A DNA stretch of 64,000 nt from Demequina mangrovi (GCF_000759715.1 NZ_BBLU01000007.1:42979-106978), one strand, 5' to 3'. Shown: positions 17,378 to 26,716, counted from the stretch's first letter. Notes: generated from the letters alone by a model not told the origin. A program made the numbers and translations.

Positions 17378-17469
17378 GGATCCCCCTCCCGCTCGTCGCC
17401 CTACGGTGCCATAACGGCACCTGGCTGGGGAATCGTTGGGTCCGATCGCCGAACTCGACGTCGGGGCGA

Positions 17470-18159
17470 CTACGCGTGGTGCACGACGGCGTCGCCGACC
17501 GCCACGCGACCCGGCGCGAGCACGCGCCCGTAGACGGCGACGCACGCGTCGCGGCGGTCCCCGAGCGGCTTGAGCCACCGCGTGGAAGCCGCGACCCCGT
17601 TCTGCGGCTGATCGATCACCCGGCAGCGCTCGTTGCGCTTGGTGATCTCGAGCGTCGCCCCGCCGACCGCCACGGTCGAGCCGATCCAGGACTCCTCCAC
17701 GAAGGGCTCGTCGGTCTCGATCACGATGTTGACGCGAAGGCGCCGCGGATCCGCGTCCGCGCCGAGCTCCGCGCGGCACCAGTCGAGCGTCGCGGTGCCC
17801 ACGAGCGACACCGGCGAGGAGTCGAAGTGCGGGCGCGCGCCCGGCTCCTCCGGCAGCACCCGCATCGGCTCGCCGAGGACGTCGCTGAGCTCCTCATCGA
17901 GCGCGGGCGACCCGGCGACCCACGTGCGCCCGTCGCGCGAGACCGCCACGGCATCGTCCGCGAGCGCCGCCGCGTATCCGAACACGCCCTCGAACTGGCG
18001 CCATCGCGAGCCGCGCTTGCCCGCCGCGTACAGCCCGCCGGCGTCCACGACCGCGAGCGCGCGATCCCCCGCCAGCCCTCGTGCGTCGATCTCCACCGCG
18101 GCCGGGGACTCGCCCGCCATCGCCTTCACGGGGAACCGGTGGAGGGAGACGATGCGCAT
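17470..18159 (-). CDS. MOSC domain protein
   Basis: The 229-residue protein has a MOSC N-terminal barrel (MRIVSLHRFPVKAM, the usual opening) and a MOSC domain with RRLRVNIVIETD and, near the end, NERCRVIDQP, which contains the conserved Cys of the family. Related proteins bind molybdenum cofactor sulfur or reduce N-hydroxylated compounds (YcbX-like). The start ATG lies 6 nt after TACGCT, so the message is probably leaderless. It is divergent from the CPBP gene. Confidence 0.88.
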   Translation of the reverse strand: MRIVSLHRFPVKAMAGESPAAVEIDARGLAGDRALAVVDAGGLYAAGKRGSRWRQFEGVFGYAAALADDAVAVSRDGRTWVAGSPALDEELSDVLGEPMRVLPEEPGARPHFDSSPVSLVGTATLDWCRAELGADADPRRLRVNIVIETDEPFVEESWIGSTVAVGGATLEITKRNERCRVIDQPQNGVAASTRWLKPLGDRRDACVAVYGRVLAPGRVAVGDAVVHHA

Positions 18160-18165
18160 GCGGCC

Positions 18166-18171
18166 AGCGTA
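18166..18171 (-). promoter_or_regulatory. Minus-10 element TACGCT of the MOSC gene
   Basis: TACGCT ends exactly 6 nt before the ATG at 18159, which places the expected transcription start on the A of the start codon. No Shine-Dalgarno site is present. Confidence 0.65.
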
Positions 18172-18201
18172 GGCGCGGGAACCCCCGCTCGTTAGAGTGT
18201 C

Positions 18202-19059
18202 GTGACGATGGACACCGCGCCCCGCACCGATGACGCCCCCGCGACGCCTGGCGCCGCTCCCCCGGCCGATGCGTGCGGCGCCGCGCCCGTGACCCTGCCC
18301 AGCCCGCGGCGGATGCGCGCCGAGGTGTGGATCGTTCTCGGCCTGTCGCTCGGCCAGACCGCGGTCTACGCGGCGATCCGTCTGATCGAGCGCTACGTCG
18401 ACACCACGCCGATCTCCGGCCAGACCACCACCCTCAACCCGAGCCGGTCGAGCATCGACTGGATCGACCTCATCCGGCAGCTGCTCAGCATCGGCTTCGC
18501 GCTCGTGCCGGTCGCCCTCGCGCTCTATCTGCTGAGCCAGCACGGCGCCTCGTGGCGCGCGCGGCTCGGCCTCGTGGGCCCGGCGCGGATCTGGTGGCGG
18601 GACATGGGCTGGGGCGTGATCCTCGCGGCCTGCATCGGCCTGCCGGGGCTGGCGCTGTACGCGATCTCGCGCGCGCTCGGTCAGACCGTCACGGTCGACA
18701 CCTCTGGCCTGCCGGACATGTGGTGGTCCGCGACCATCCTGCTGCTCTCGGCGGCCGCCGCCGGCGTGCTCGAGGAGTTCGTGGTGGTCGGCTTCGTGCT
18801 CACGCGCCTGCGCGACCTCGGCCGCTCGCCCTGGACCGCCATCGTGCTCGCCGCCCTGCTGCGCGGCGCCTACCACCTGTACCAGGGCTGGCCCATGGCG
18901 CTCGGGAACGTGGTGATGGGGCTGGTGTTCGGCTACGTCTACGTGCGGCGCGGGCGCCTCGCACCGCTGGTGCTCGCGCACTGGACGCTCGACGCGGTCG
19001 CGTTCATCGGTCCCGAGGTGGTGCCGCACGAGTGGCTGGTCTCCCTGGGGGTCGCCTGA
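18202..19059 (+). CDS. CPBP family intramembrane metalloprotease
   Basis: The protein has 285 residues with a disordered 30-residue N-terminus and about seven membrane segments. The conserved motifs are LEEFVVVGFVLTRL (the EExxxR-like motif, here EEFVVVGF), RGAYHLYQG (metal-binding His) and HWTLDAV (C-terminal His). The family (CAAX protease/Abi) includes peptidases and bacteriocin-immunity proteins; the substrate is unknown. Starts at GTG 18202 and ATG 18208 are both possible; TAGAGT lies just upstream. Confidence 0.85.
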   Translation: MTMDTAPRTDDAPATPGAAPPADACGAAPVTLPSPRRMRAEVWIVLGLSLGQTAVYAAIRLIERYVDTTPISGQTTTLNPSRSSIDWIDLIRQLLSIGFALVPVALALYLLSQHGASWRARLGLVGPARIWWRDMGWGVILAACIGLPGLALYAISRALGQTVTVDTSGLPDMWWSATILLLSAAAAGVLEEFVVVGFVLTRLRDLGRSPWTAIVLAALLRGAYHLYQGWPMALGNVVMGLVFGYVYVRRGRLAPLVLAHWTLDAVAFIGPEVVPHEWLVSLGVA

Positions 19060-19087
19060 AGTCCCTGGACGCGCCCGGCGTCGGCCG

Positions 19088-19093
19088 TAGACT
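19088..19093 (+). promoter_or_regulatory. Minus-10 element TAGACT of the flippase-like gene
   Basis: TAGACT lies exactly 6 nt before the ATG at 19100, with CTGGAC 17 nt farther upstream as a possible minus-35. The transcript should be leaderless. Confidence 0.65.
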
Positions 19094-19099
19094 CGCGCC

Positions 19100-21559
19100 A
19101 TGGCCGCGGGGGTGAACGAGTCGAGCGTCGATGCGCCGACCGTCCGCATCGTCGACGAGCCGGAGACGCGGGTCCGGCGCTTCACCGACGTCGTCGGGAT
19201 CATCGCGACCGTGGTCGGCCTCGCGGTGACGCTGCTCATCGGCGAGTTCCTGCTCAGCACCACCGAGGGGCTCACGCAGGACATCGCGTCGATCTCGCCG
19301 TTCCTCCAGCGTCTCCTGGTGGCGCCGGTCAACCTCTTCACGGCGATCCTCGCGATCATCATCCCGGCGATCATGGTGATCGACCTCCTGGTCCGCCGCG
19401 AGCCGCGACGCCTCATCGAGTCGCTCGCCGCGAGCGTGCTCGCGGTGATCTTCACGCTCATCGCCGCGTTCCTGCTCATCACCTTCGCGACCGAGGAGCT
19501 CGCCTCGAGCCTCACCCCGCGGACCTACGACACGCTCCAGCTCCCCGCGTACGTCGCCGCGATCTCGGCGCTGCTCACCGCCGCCGGACGCCGCTCGGCC
19601 CGCCGCAGCATCGGGCTGTCGTGGAACATCCTGTGGCTGGGCCTCGCGATCGCCGCGATCTTCGGCGTGGTGACCATCCCCGCCGCGCTCATCACGGTGC
19701 TGCTCGGTCGCCTCGCCGGCCTCGCGCTGCGCTACTGGCTCGGGTCGACCGCCGACCGCGCCTACGGCGAGACGCTGGTCGAGGGGCTCGAGCGCGCGGG
19801 CTTCCACCCGCGGGCGCTCGTGCGCGCCGACATGGGCTCGGGTGAGGACCACCCCGAGCTCGACGCCGTCACCGACGCCCTCGCCCGCACGCGTCAGGGC
19901 CGTGTCTACGCGATGACCACCGCCGAGAACCACCACCTGCTCGTGGTCGCGATGGACGGCGACCAGCAGGCCGCCGGCTTCGCGTCCAAGCTGTGGTCAT
20001 CGCTGCGGCTGCGGGGCATCGACACCCGCGCGGACGTCTCGCTGCGGCAGACCGCCGAGGCCACCGCGCTCGTCTCGCACGCGGCGCGGGTCGCCGGCGT
20101 GCGCACCGGCCGGGTCCTCGGCATGGGTCAGATCCGCGACACGATGCTGCTGGTCTACCAGCGCCCGCCCGCCACGCAGCCGCTGTCGCTCGTGCCCGCC
20201 GAGGAGATCTCGGACGCGCTGCTCGACGCCGTCTGGGCGGAGGTGGGCCGCGCGCACCGCGCCGGCATCTCGCATCGTCACCTCGACGCGGACACCGTGC
20301 TGGTCGGGACCGATGAGGCCGAGGTGGAGCCCACCGTCTGGCTGACGTCGTGGGAGCTGGGCGAGGCGGCGACCAGCCCCCTCGCGCAGCGCATCGACGT
20401 CGCGCAGGTGCTCGCGATGACCGCGGCCCTGGTGGGGCCGGACCGCGCCGTGGACTCGGCCTTCCGCGCGCTCGGGGCCGAGCCCGTCGAGCAGGCGGCA
20501 CCGCTGCTGCAGAGCATCGTGCTCCCGCCCGTCACCCGCACCGCGGTCAAGGCAAGCGCCCACGAGAAGGTGCTCGAGGCCGTGCGCGAGGAGATCCTCA
20601 CCCGCTCCCCCGACGCCGAGGTGGCCAGCGAGAACATCACCCGCTTCGGCTGGCGGACCGTCATCACGATCCTGCTGGGGCTCGTGGTCGCGGTGGTGCT
20701 GCTGAGCTTCAACACGCAGGACTTCGTGGATGCGGTCCAGCAGGCCAACCCCTGGTACCTGCTCGCGGGCTTCGCATGGGCGCTCCTGACGTTCGTGGGC
20801 GCGGCGCTGTCGCTCGCGGCCTTCAGCCCGATCAAGGTGCCGTTCAGCCGCGTGCTGCTCACCCAGGTCGCGGCGGCCTACATCTCCGTGGCCGTGCCCG
20901 CGGGCGTGGGTCCCGCCGCGCTCAACCTGCGCCTGCTCACCAAGCGCAAGGTCGCCACGCCGCTCGCGGTGGCGACCGTCGCGCTCGTACAGGTGAGCGC
21001 CGTGGTGGTGACGGTGCTGGGGCTCGTGGCGCTGACCCTCGCCTCCGGGTCGAAGGGAGCCCTCGCCGCCCTGCCGTCGACGGCCGTGGTGGTCGCCTTC
21101 GCCGTGGTGGTCGCGGTGCTCGGGGCGACGATGCTGGTGCCGCGCGTCCGCGCGTGGGCCGCCAAGCGCGTGCTGCCGCCGCTGAGGCAGACCTGGCCGC
21201 GCCTCACGCAGGTGCTCGGCCAGCCCGTGCGCCTCGCGCTGGGCCTCGCCGGCAACCTCATCCTCACCATCGGCTTCGTGGGCGCGTTCCAGTCGTCGCT
21301 GCTGGCCTTCGGCCAGGAGATGGCGATCATCGACGTCGCGGTGCTGTTCTTCGTCTCGAACGCGGTCGGCACCGCGGTCCCGACCCCCGGCGGTGTGGGT
21401 GCGGTCGAGGCCGCGCTGACCGCCGGTCTGGTGTCGGTGGGCGTGCCCGGTTCGGTGGCCTTCTCCGTCGCGCTGGTCTACCGCCTGCTCACCTACTGGC
21501 TGCGGATCCCGCTCGGGTACGTGGCGATGAAGTTCCTGGAGCGCAAGGGCGAGCTGTAG
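19100..21559 (+). CDS. Degenerate kinase domain fused to LPG-flippase-like membrane domain
   Basis: The 819-residue protein has four to five N-terminal membrane segments (to about residue 215). A soluble domain follows (220-510) with HRHLDADTVLVG at about 392, where a protein kinase would have HRDLxxxNVLV, and WLTSWELGEA in place of the DFG segment. The C-terminal membrane domain (from about 515) matches the lysylphosphatidylglycerol synthetase TM/flippase family (UPF0104), with VPTPGGVGAVEAALTAGLV near its end. The aminoacyl-transferase (FPG) half of MprF is absent. It may move a lipid or lipid-linked sugar across the membrane under control of the soluble domain. That role is inferred. Confidence 0.85.
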   Translation: MAAGVNESSVDAPTVRIVDEPETRVRRFTDVVGIIATVVGLAVTLLIGEFLLSTTEGLTQDIASISPFLQRLLVAPVNLFTAILAIIIPAIMVIDLLVRREPRRLIESLAASVLAVIFTLIAAFLLITFATEELASSLTPRTYDTLQLPAYVAAISALLTAAGRRSARRSIGLSWNILWLGLAIAAIFGVVTIPAALITVLLGRLAGLALRYWLGSTADRAYGETLVEGLERAGFHPRALVRADMGSGEDHPELDAVTDALARTRQGRVYAMTTAENHHLLVVAMDGDQQAAGFASKLWSSLRLRGIDTRADVSLRQTAEATALVSHAARVAGVRTGRVLGMGQIRDTMLLVYQRPPATQPLSLVPAEEISDALLDAVWAEVGRAHRAGISHRHLDADTVLVGTDEAEVEPTVWLTSWELGEAATSPLAQRIDVAQVLAMTAALVGPDRAVDSAFRALGAEPVEQAAPLLQSIVLPPVTRTAVKASAHEKVLEAVREEILTRSPDAEVASENITRFGWRTVITILLGLVVAVVLLSFNTQDFVDAVQQANPWYLLAGFAWALLTFVGAALSLAAFSPIKVPFSRVLLTQVAAAYISVAVPAGVGPAALNLRLLTKRKVATPLAVATVALVQVSAVVVTVLGLVALTLASGSKGALAALPSTAVVVAFAVVVAVLGATMLVPRVRAWAAKRVLPPLRQTWPRLTQVLGQPVRLALGLAGNLILTIGFVGAFQSSLLAFGQEMAIIDVAVLFFVSNAVGTAVPTPGGVGAVEAALTAGLVSVGVPGSVAFSVALVYRLLTYWLRIPLGYVAMKFLERKGEL

Positions 21560-21664
21560 GCGCTGGCGTACGGGCCGCGTTCACCAGCCGCTCGTTGACA
21601 ACCTCATCCGGTGCGAGGAATGTGAGCATCGTCCCTGTTCACCCGCGAAGACGCGGAGGTTCCC

Positions 21665-22003
21665 ATGCCCACCCACGACGATGCGACCCTCATGATGGAG
21701 CTGCTGCAGTGGCACACCGCCTCGGGAGGCATGGAGGCCTCGCGGTTCATGATGTCCCCCGACTTCGACGCGGCGGCGGCGGACTCTCACGACCGGCACG
21801 TGTTCGTGATGCTCATGATGGGCGAGACGATCGGCACCTTCGTCAAGCAGGGCCTGCTCGACGCCGGGCTCGTCTACGACCTGTGGGCGGTCGGGCTCGT
21901 GTGGGACCGCGTCGGACCGGCGGCGTTGCGCGCGCGAGAGAAGTACGGCGTCCCCGCGCTGTGGGAGAACTTCGAGGCGCTGGCGAGGAACGACGTCGGC
22001 TGA
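21665..22003 (+). CDS. Small conserved hypothetical protein (DUF4760-like)
   Basis: The 112-residue protein has Met-rich helices (FVMLMMGETIGTFVKQGLLD) and no signal peptide or clear membrane span. It may resemble DUF4760 proteins, but I am not sure. GGAGG lies 6 nt before the ATG. It follows the flippase-like gene by about 100 nt and is convergent with the AIM24 gene. The function is unknown. Confidence 0.7.
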   Translation: MPTHDDATLMMELLQWHTASGGMEASRFMMSPDFDAAAADSHDRHVFVMLMMGETIGTFVKQGLLDAGLVYDLWAVGLVWDRVGPAALRAREKYGVPALWENFEALARNDVG

Positions 22004-22024
22004 TCCTCCCCGAGCGTCCCGCCG

Positions 22025-22699
22025 CTAGTTGTTCCGCTGGGGGTTGACCTTCTTGATCCACTCGATGAGGTCGTTGCTCGAGCGCGTCTGGAGCCACACC
22101 CGGCCCGGGCCCGTGAAGTCGGTGACGAGCCCCTCGCCGCCCAGCAGCGTCGACTTCCAGCTGCCGGCCTTGCGCACCGAGAACTGCACCGAGTCGTCGA
22201 AGGCGACCACGTGGCCGGTGTCGAGCGTGAGCGTCTCGCCGGGCGCCAGCTCGAAGGCCTGGATCGCGCCGTAGGAGGCCAGCAGCAGCTCGCCCGCGCC
22301 GGTGCAGCGCAGCAGGATGAGCCCCTCGCCCGAGAAGAACGACTTTCCGCCGCCCCACTTGGAGTCGACCTGGATCGACGGGTCCGAGGCGATCCACGAG
22401 CCCGACTGCACCAGCAGCGCACCCGAGCCGTCGAGCGTCACCTCGGCCATGTCGCCCGGCAGCGTCGCGGCCACGCCCACCTGGCCGCCGGACCCCGAAT
22501 GGAAGTCGTTGACGAAGAAGCTCTCGCCTCCCAGCGACCGCTTGAGGCCGCTCATGAAGCCGCCGCGCGTCGAGGTCTCGATGCTGATGTCTCCCCGCGT
22601 CATCGCCATCGCGCCGGCCTCGACACGGACGGAACCTCCCGGCGGGACCGTGATGGTGCCCATCGCGAAGGCGGGCCCGGCGTTGATCGTGACGTCCAT
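22025..22699 (-). CDS. AIM24 family protein
   Basis: The 224-residue protein is beta-rich, with the family features VRVEAGAMAMTRGDI, a central FFVNDF segment and ILLRCTGAGELLLASYGAI; these fit the AIM24/TIGR00266 family, related to a mitochondrial inner-membrane organising protein. The bacterial role is unclear. The start at 22699 has GGGAG 7 nt upstream, better placed than for the ATG two codons earlier. Confidence 0.88.
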   Translation of the reverse strand: MDVTINAGPAFAMGTITVPPGGSVRVEAGAMAMTRGDISIETSTRGGFMSGLKRSLGGESFFVNDFHSGSGGQVGVAATLPGDMAEVTLDGSGALLVQSGSWIASDPSIQVDSKWGGGKSFFSGEGLILLRCTGAGELLLASYGAIQAFELAPGETLTLDTGHVVAFDDSVQFSVRKAGSWKSTLLGGEGLVTDFTGPGRVWLQTRSSNDLIEWIKKVNPQRNN

Positions 22700-22776
22700 G
22701 CGCATTCTCCCTGGTGGATCCTGCTCCTACCTTGGCGCAGCCGGCGCGGACGCGCTACCGGCTGGCGAGCCGTCGG

Positions 22777-24867
22777 CTACTGCCCGTCGAGCGGCTCGAC
22801 CAGGACCGTGCAGGTCCACGCCGCCAGATCCACCCGGGCCCGGGCGCCGACGGCATCGCCGCCCCGCGTCATCTCCCGCGGCACGGTGAACCCGGCCGGG
22901 TCCGGCGACCAGTTCGACACGAACCACACCCGCGCCGTCGCCGTGGTGCCCGACGCGACCGTCACCGTCACATCGGCCTCCCAATCGGCGGACACGCCGG
23001 AGGGGCACGCCCGCCCGAGGACCTCGGCCGCGAGCGCCCGGTCCGGCACGGTGCCCACGTAGGTGACCCGACCCTCGCCGAAGGCGTGCGTCGTCACCGC
23101 GGGCTGCCCCGCGTAGATGCCCGAACCGTACGTGAGCAGCGCCTCGGCTCCGTCGAGCTCGAGCAGGTCCGCCCAGGCGGTGCCCGCCCCGGCATCGTCC
23201 CCGCCCGCGCCGGCCACGCGCACCGGCGCGTCGAGCGACGCGTACTCCTCGTAGCGGATGCCGGCCGCCTCGGCGAGCGGACCGGGCGCGACCTCGGCCC
23301 GCGCACGGGCGAGCTCGTCGCCGTACCCGGTGCGGATCCCCACCACCAGGTGTCCGCCCGCGCGGGCGTACTCGACCAGAAGCGCGAGGTCCGCATCGTC
23401 CGCGACGTAGAGGCTCGGCACCACCAGCACGGGGTGGAGCGCGACCAGCGTCGCGGGCTCGAGGTCCGCCAGCTGGGTCATGTGGACGATGCGGGACTGG
23501 AGACCGCGCTCGAACGCGCTCCGGTAGAACGCGTCGAAGATGCGCAGATACGAGTTCCGGTCGGGTCCGCCCTCGGCGTCCGCGAGGGGCGGGTAGAACT
23601 CGAAGGCGCGCTTGGTGTCGGTCGAGTACACGAACGCGACATCGGAGTCGGGCTCGTAGCCGGCGAGGTCCGGCTCGATCTCACGGATGCGCGCGCCGAG
23701 CGCGGCGACCTCGCGATAGATGCGGCCCGGCTCGCCGCTGTGCGGCAGGACGCCGCCCCAGTACGTCTCGATGCCCGCGTGCAGGGTCTGCCACTGCCAG
23801 TACTCGATCATCCGCGCGCCGCGCGAGATCAGCGCGAAGGCGGCGAGCGCGATCTGCCCGGGATAGGGGGCATGGTTCTCCCAGTGCGACTGGCCGATCG
23901 ACTGCGCGTTGGTCTCCGTCACCAGGAACGGCGCCTGCGCCGAGGAGAACATGCGGTCGCCCTGGCCGAACAGCCCCCACACGCCCGACGTCCACCAGAT
24001 CTCGGGCCGCGGCACCTCGACGCCGATCCGGAGCGCCTCCTGCATCTTGTAGTAGGCGTTGCCCGAGGTGACGTCGAGGCCGCGGGCCAGGCCGACGTCC
24101 TCGATCGCGGGCCGCTCGTACGAGATGCACGTGGTCACCCACTGCTCGGGGCGCGCATGCTCGCGGACGATGTCCGCCTCCCACGCGATGAAGTCGTTCA
24201 CCACGAACGCCTGGTAGCGGCGCCATTCGAGGTCGTACTGCGGGAACGAGTTGCCGTCCGGGAGCCACAGGTCCTCCCAATCCCTCAGGAGGTGCGACCA
24301 GTACACGAGTCCCCAGGCGCGGTTGAGCTCCTCGACGGTGCCGTAGCGCTCGCGCAGATACGCGACGAAGCCCTCGAAGGCGGTGCGGTTGTGGAGCACG
24401 TGCAGCCCGGGCTCGTTGTCGACCTGGAAGCCGATGACCGCCGGGTGGTCGGCGTAGCGCGCGACGACCTTGCGGCAGATCCGCTCGGCATGCTCGCGGA
24501 AGGCCGGGTGGGTGTAGTCGATCTCCTGACGCCCTCCCCAGGGCACCCGCCGACCCGTGGCGTGCTCGGCCGCGATCTCCGGATGCAGGCGCTGGAGCCA
24601 CTGCGGGACGGCGTAGGTGGGCGTGCCGAGCACCACGTCGATGCCCCGCGCGCGGGCGCCGTCGAGCACCGGCTCGAGCCAGTCGAGCGCGAAGCGGCCC
24701 GGCTCCGGCTCCCAGGTGGACCACACGGACTCGCCGACCCGGATCACCGAGAAGCCCGCCTGCGCCATGAGGTCGAGGTCGCGGTCGAGGCTCCCGGTGA
24801 CGCGGTACTCGTCGTAGAACGCGGCCCCGAAGAGGAGGCGGGCATCGAGGTCGGAAGGCGTCGTCAC
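22777..24867 (-). CDS. Beta-galactosidase, glycoside hydrolase family 42
   Basis: The protein has 696 residues, normal for GH42. The acid/base Glu lies in QVDNEPG (N151-E152) and the nucleophile in FLVTETNAQS (E318). A trimerisation domain (from about 400) and a short C-terminal beta domain follow. There is no signal peptide, so it acts on imported oligosaccharides in the cytoplasm, cleaving terminal beta-galactosides. The GTG start has GGGAG 5 nt upstream. No sugar transporter is adjacent. Confidence 0.93.
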   Translation of the reverse strand: MTTPSDLDARLLFGAAFYDEYRVTGSLDRDLDLMAQAGFSVIRVGESVWSTWEPEPGRFALDWLEPVLDGARARGIDVVLGTPTYAVPQWLQRLHPEIAAEHATGRRVPWGGRQEIDYTHPAFREHAERICRKVVARYADHPAVIGFQVDNEPGLHVLHNRTAFEGFVAYLRERYGTVEELNRAWGLVYWSHLLRDWEDLWLPDGNSFPQYDLEWRRYQAFVVNDFIAWEADIVREHARPEQWVTTCISYERPAIEDVGLARGLDVTSGNAYYKMQEALRIGVEVPRPEIWWTSGVWGLFGQGDRMFSSAQAPFLVTETNAQSIGQSHWENHAPYPGQIALAAFALISRGARMIEYWQWQTLHAGIETYWGGVLPHSGEPGRIYREVAALGARIREIEPDLAGYEPDSDVAFVYSTDTKRAFEFYPPLADAEGGPDRNSYLRIFDAFYRSAFERGLQSRIVHMTQLADLEPATLVALHPVLVVPSLYVADDADLALLVEYARAGGHLVVGIRTGYGDELARARAEVAPGPLAEAAGIRYEEYASLDAPVRVAGAGGDDAGAGTAWADLLELDGAEALLTYGSGIYAGQPAVTTHAFGEGRVTYVGTVPDRALAAEVLGRACPSGVSADWEADVTVTVASGTTATARVWFVSNWSPDPAGFTVPREMTRGGDAVGARARVDLAAWTCTVLVEPLDGQ

Positions 24868-24892
24868 GGAGGCTCCCAGGTGTCGGCATGCA

Positions 24893-24918
24893 GGGCGGGC
24901 CTTCGCGAAGGCCCGCCC
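24893..24918. terminator. Perfect 13-bp palindrome (no T-run)
   Basis: GGGCGGGCCTTCG is followed immediately by its exact complement. It lies between the stop of the carotenoid-like gene and the start of the GH42 gene, both on the minus strand. It could end transcription of the first gene, but no T-run follows, so it might instead be a repeat or a protein site. Confidence 0.5.
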
Positions 24919-24971
24919 CACATCCTGCTACGCCGGCGCGCGGGCCGCGCGGCACCCGTGCCGGTGCCTCG

Positions 24972-25928
24972 TCAGACGACGAGCAGCTTCTCCGACTCCG
25001 CAGGCTCCAGCGCAGCGCGCGCCCGGAGCCCGGCGCGCACCACGAAGGCGAGCGCCGCGATGTGGATCGCGCCGATGACCACCGAGGGCACGTACGCGAT
25101 CTCGATCTGCGCGGCGAAGGCGAGCACGATGTCCCACACGTGCAGCACCACCGGGATGGCGAAGACGATCCAGTCGCGCTTGAGGTCGAGCGGACGGTCG
25201 AGCTTCGCGTAGCGCAGCACCAGGAACGTCGCGACGCTGAGGTTGAGCACCAGCATGATGCTCTCGGCGACCAGGGTTCCCTGCGCGGCGAGCGGCCAGC
25301 CGTAGAGCAGGAACAGGTTGATCGGCGACACGAGCACGATCAGCGCCGGGAGGATCGCGATGAGCGGTCCGCCGGTCTTGAGCCAGCCGATGTCCTTGCG
25401 CTCCGCCAGGCGCTGGATCAGCGCGACCGCGAAGCAGTAGTACAGGATCATCGTGAACCAGCCGGAGAAGTTGAAGACCGGGATCCCGAAGAAGCCGCCG
25501 TCGTAGGTCATCGTCCAGTTCCACTGGCCAGAGGCGACGCCGTCGATGGTGTGGACGTCGAAGACGTTCGACGGGTCGATGGTCATGTCCTGCACCGAGC
25601 CGACCAGGCCCGCGAGGAACGGCGCGACCCACCACGGCAGGCGCAGGTGCGTCGCGAGCCACAGCGCGCAGTACACGCCCACGGCCTCGACCAGCAGGAT
25701 GCTGAGCGGCACCCTTCCGATCATCATGATCCGGTCGGTGGAGTAGTCGTAGACGTGCTGCCAGACGCCGATGTTCTCGAAGATCGCCGCGAAGGTGACG
25801 AAGCCGAGCAGCGTGAGGACGTGCCGGGTGGCCGCGGGGCGACGCGTGGCATGGATGAGGCTCGCGAAGAAGACCGCGACGGAGAGGACCTCGAAGAGGA
25901 ACCAGGAGACGGGGGTGCCGAAGATCAT
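24972..25928 (-). CDS. Carotenoid-biosynthesis-like membrane protein (DUF422/CruF type)
   Basis: The protein has 318 residues and eight or so membrane segments. VGSVQDMTIDPS in the middle, GQWNW, and GIPVFNFSGWFTMI match the D-x-x-x-DP ... W-W ... GxPxxNFxGW pattern of the DUF422 family, whose CruF member hydrates C50 carotenoid precursors. I see no other carotenoid gene near it, so the substrate is uncertain. AAGGA lies 6 nt before the ATG. It is divergent from the TetR gene, with a candidate operator between them. Confidence 0.7.
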   Translation of the reverse strand: MIFGTPVSWFLFEVLSVAVFFASLIHATRRPAATRHVLTLLGFVTFAAIFENIGVWQHVYDYSTDRIMMIGRVPLSILLVEAVGVYCALWLATHLRLPWWVAPFLAGLVGSVQDMTIDPSNVFDVHTIDGVASGQWNWTMTYDGGFFGIPVFNFSGWFTMILYYCFAVALIQRLAERKDIGWLKTGGPLIAILPALIVLVSPINLFLLYGWPLAAQGTLVAESIMLVLNLSVATFLVLRYAKLDRPLDLKRDWIVFAIPVVLHVWDIVLAFAAQIEIAYVPSVVIGAIHIAALAFVVRAGLRARAALEPAESEKLLVV

Positions 25929-25955
25929 GAGACGTCCTTCACGTGCGTCGAAGAG

Positions 25956-25975
25956 TTTTTGGCGGGCGACAAAAA
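25956..25975. promoter_or_regulatory. Candidate TetR operator
   Basis: The two 6-bp arms TTTTTG and CAAAAA are exact complements separated by 8 nt. The site lies between the TetR gene and the membrane protein gene and ends 2 nt before the TetR gene's own TAGCCT element, where a bound repressor would block both promoters. Confidence 0.55.
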
Positions 25976-25977
25976 GA

Positions 25978-25983
25978 TAGCCT
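25978..25983 (+). promoter_or_regulatory. Minus-10 element TAGCCT of the TetR gene
   Basis: TAGCCT lies exactly 6 nt before the ATG at 25990, with no Shine-Dalgarno site; a leaderless transcript is expected. Confidence 0.65.
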
Positions 25984-25989
25984 AGCGGC

Positions 25990-26673
25990 ATGACCACGCG
26001 TGCGCCCGTGACCGACGGCCCAGACGATGGCGGCCGCCCGCGCACGGGCAGGCCCCCGAAGCTCAGCCTCGAGCGCATCGTCGCCGCGGCGAGGGAGATC
26101 GACCCCGAGGCGCTGTCGATCACGTCCGTGGCCGAGGCGCTCGGCGTCGCGCGCAACGCGGTCACGTATCGCGTCGGCGGCCGCGAGGACCTGCTCGCCC
26201 TCGTGGTCGAGCGCGAGCTGGCCGAGAGGCTCGCTGGTCTCGAGGTACCCGCGGACGACTGGAAGGCCGCGATCGTCGCGGCCTCCGAGGGCATGCTCGA
26301 CGCGCTCGTCGCCTGCGGACCGACCGCGCTGGCCATCACCCGCGCACCCCGGACCGGCTTCCTCGGACCGTCCGAGCAGCTGCTCGCGGCGCTCACGAGC
26401 GCGGGCTTCTCCGACGCGATCGCCGGGCGCACGCTCGCGCTGCTGTCCGAGGTGGTCTACGCGGCGGCGCGCTACACGCTCGAGGCGCCCGCGGGCGGTG
26501 CTCGCCCCCTCGAGGGCGACCTCTCGGCGGTGAGCGCCGGCGCCGCCGACCGCTTCCCCACGTTCGTGCGCGTCTTCTCCGAGGCGTGGAGCCCGCGCGA
26601 GCAGCTCCGGTTCTCGCTCGACCTGGTGATCGCGGGGCTGGAGCGCGATCGCGAGGCGACCCGATCCGCATGA
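25990..26673 (+). CDS. TetR family transcriptional regulator
   Basis: The protein has 227 residues. After a 22-residue basic, disordered start, the helix-turn-helix runs from [13 protein letters not shown] to [16 protein letters not shown], the usual TetR N-terminal layout. The C-terminal ligand domain is divergent. It probably represses the divergent membrane protein gene and itself through the nearby inverted repeat. The ligand is not evident. Confidence 0.88.
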   Translation: MTTRAPVTDGPDDGGRPRTGRPPKLSLERIVAAAREIDPEALSITSVAEALGVARNAVTYRVGGREDLLALVVERELAERLAGLEVPADDWKAAIVAASEGMLDALVACGPTALAITRAPRTGFLGPSEQLLAALTSAGFSDAIAGRTLALLSEVVYAAARYTLEAPAGGARPLEGDLSAVSAGAADRFPTFVRVFSEAWSPREQLRFSLDLVIAGLERDREATRSA

Positions 26674-26704
26674 GCTGAACGAGGCGCCTGTCGGAACCCC
26701 GACC

Positions 26705-26710
26705 TACAGT
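26705..26710 (+). promoter_or_regulatory. Minus-10 element TACAGT of the glyoxalase-fold gene
   Basis: TACAGT lies exactly 6 nt before the ATG at 26717. This gives the gene its own leaderless promoter, separate from the TetR gene. Confidence 0.6.
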
Positions 26711-26716
26711 CGGCTC

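Noticed and set aside
17400..17460. A third copy of the repeat flanking the first DUF559 gene
   Set aside because: It shares only a short stretch (GATCGG-CC type) and could be chance in this GC-rich DNA.
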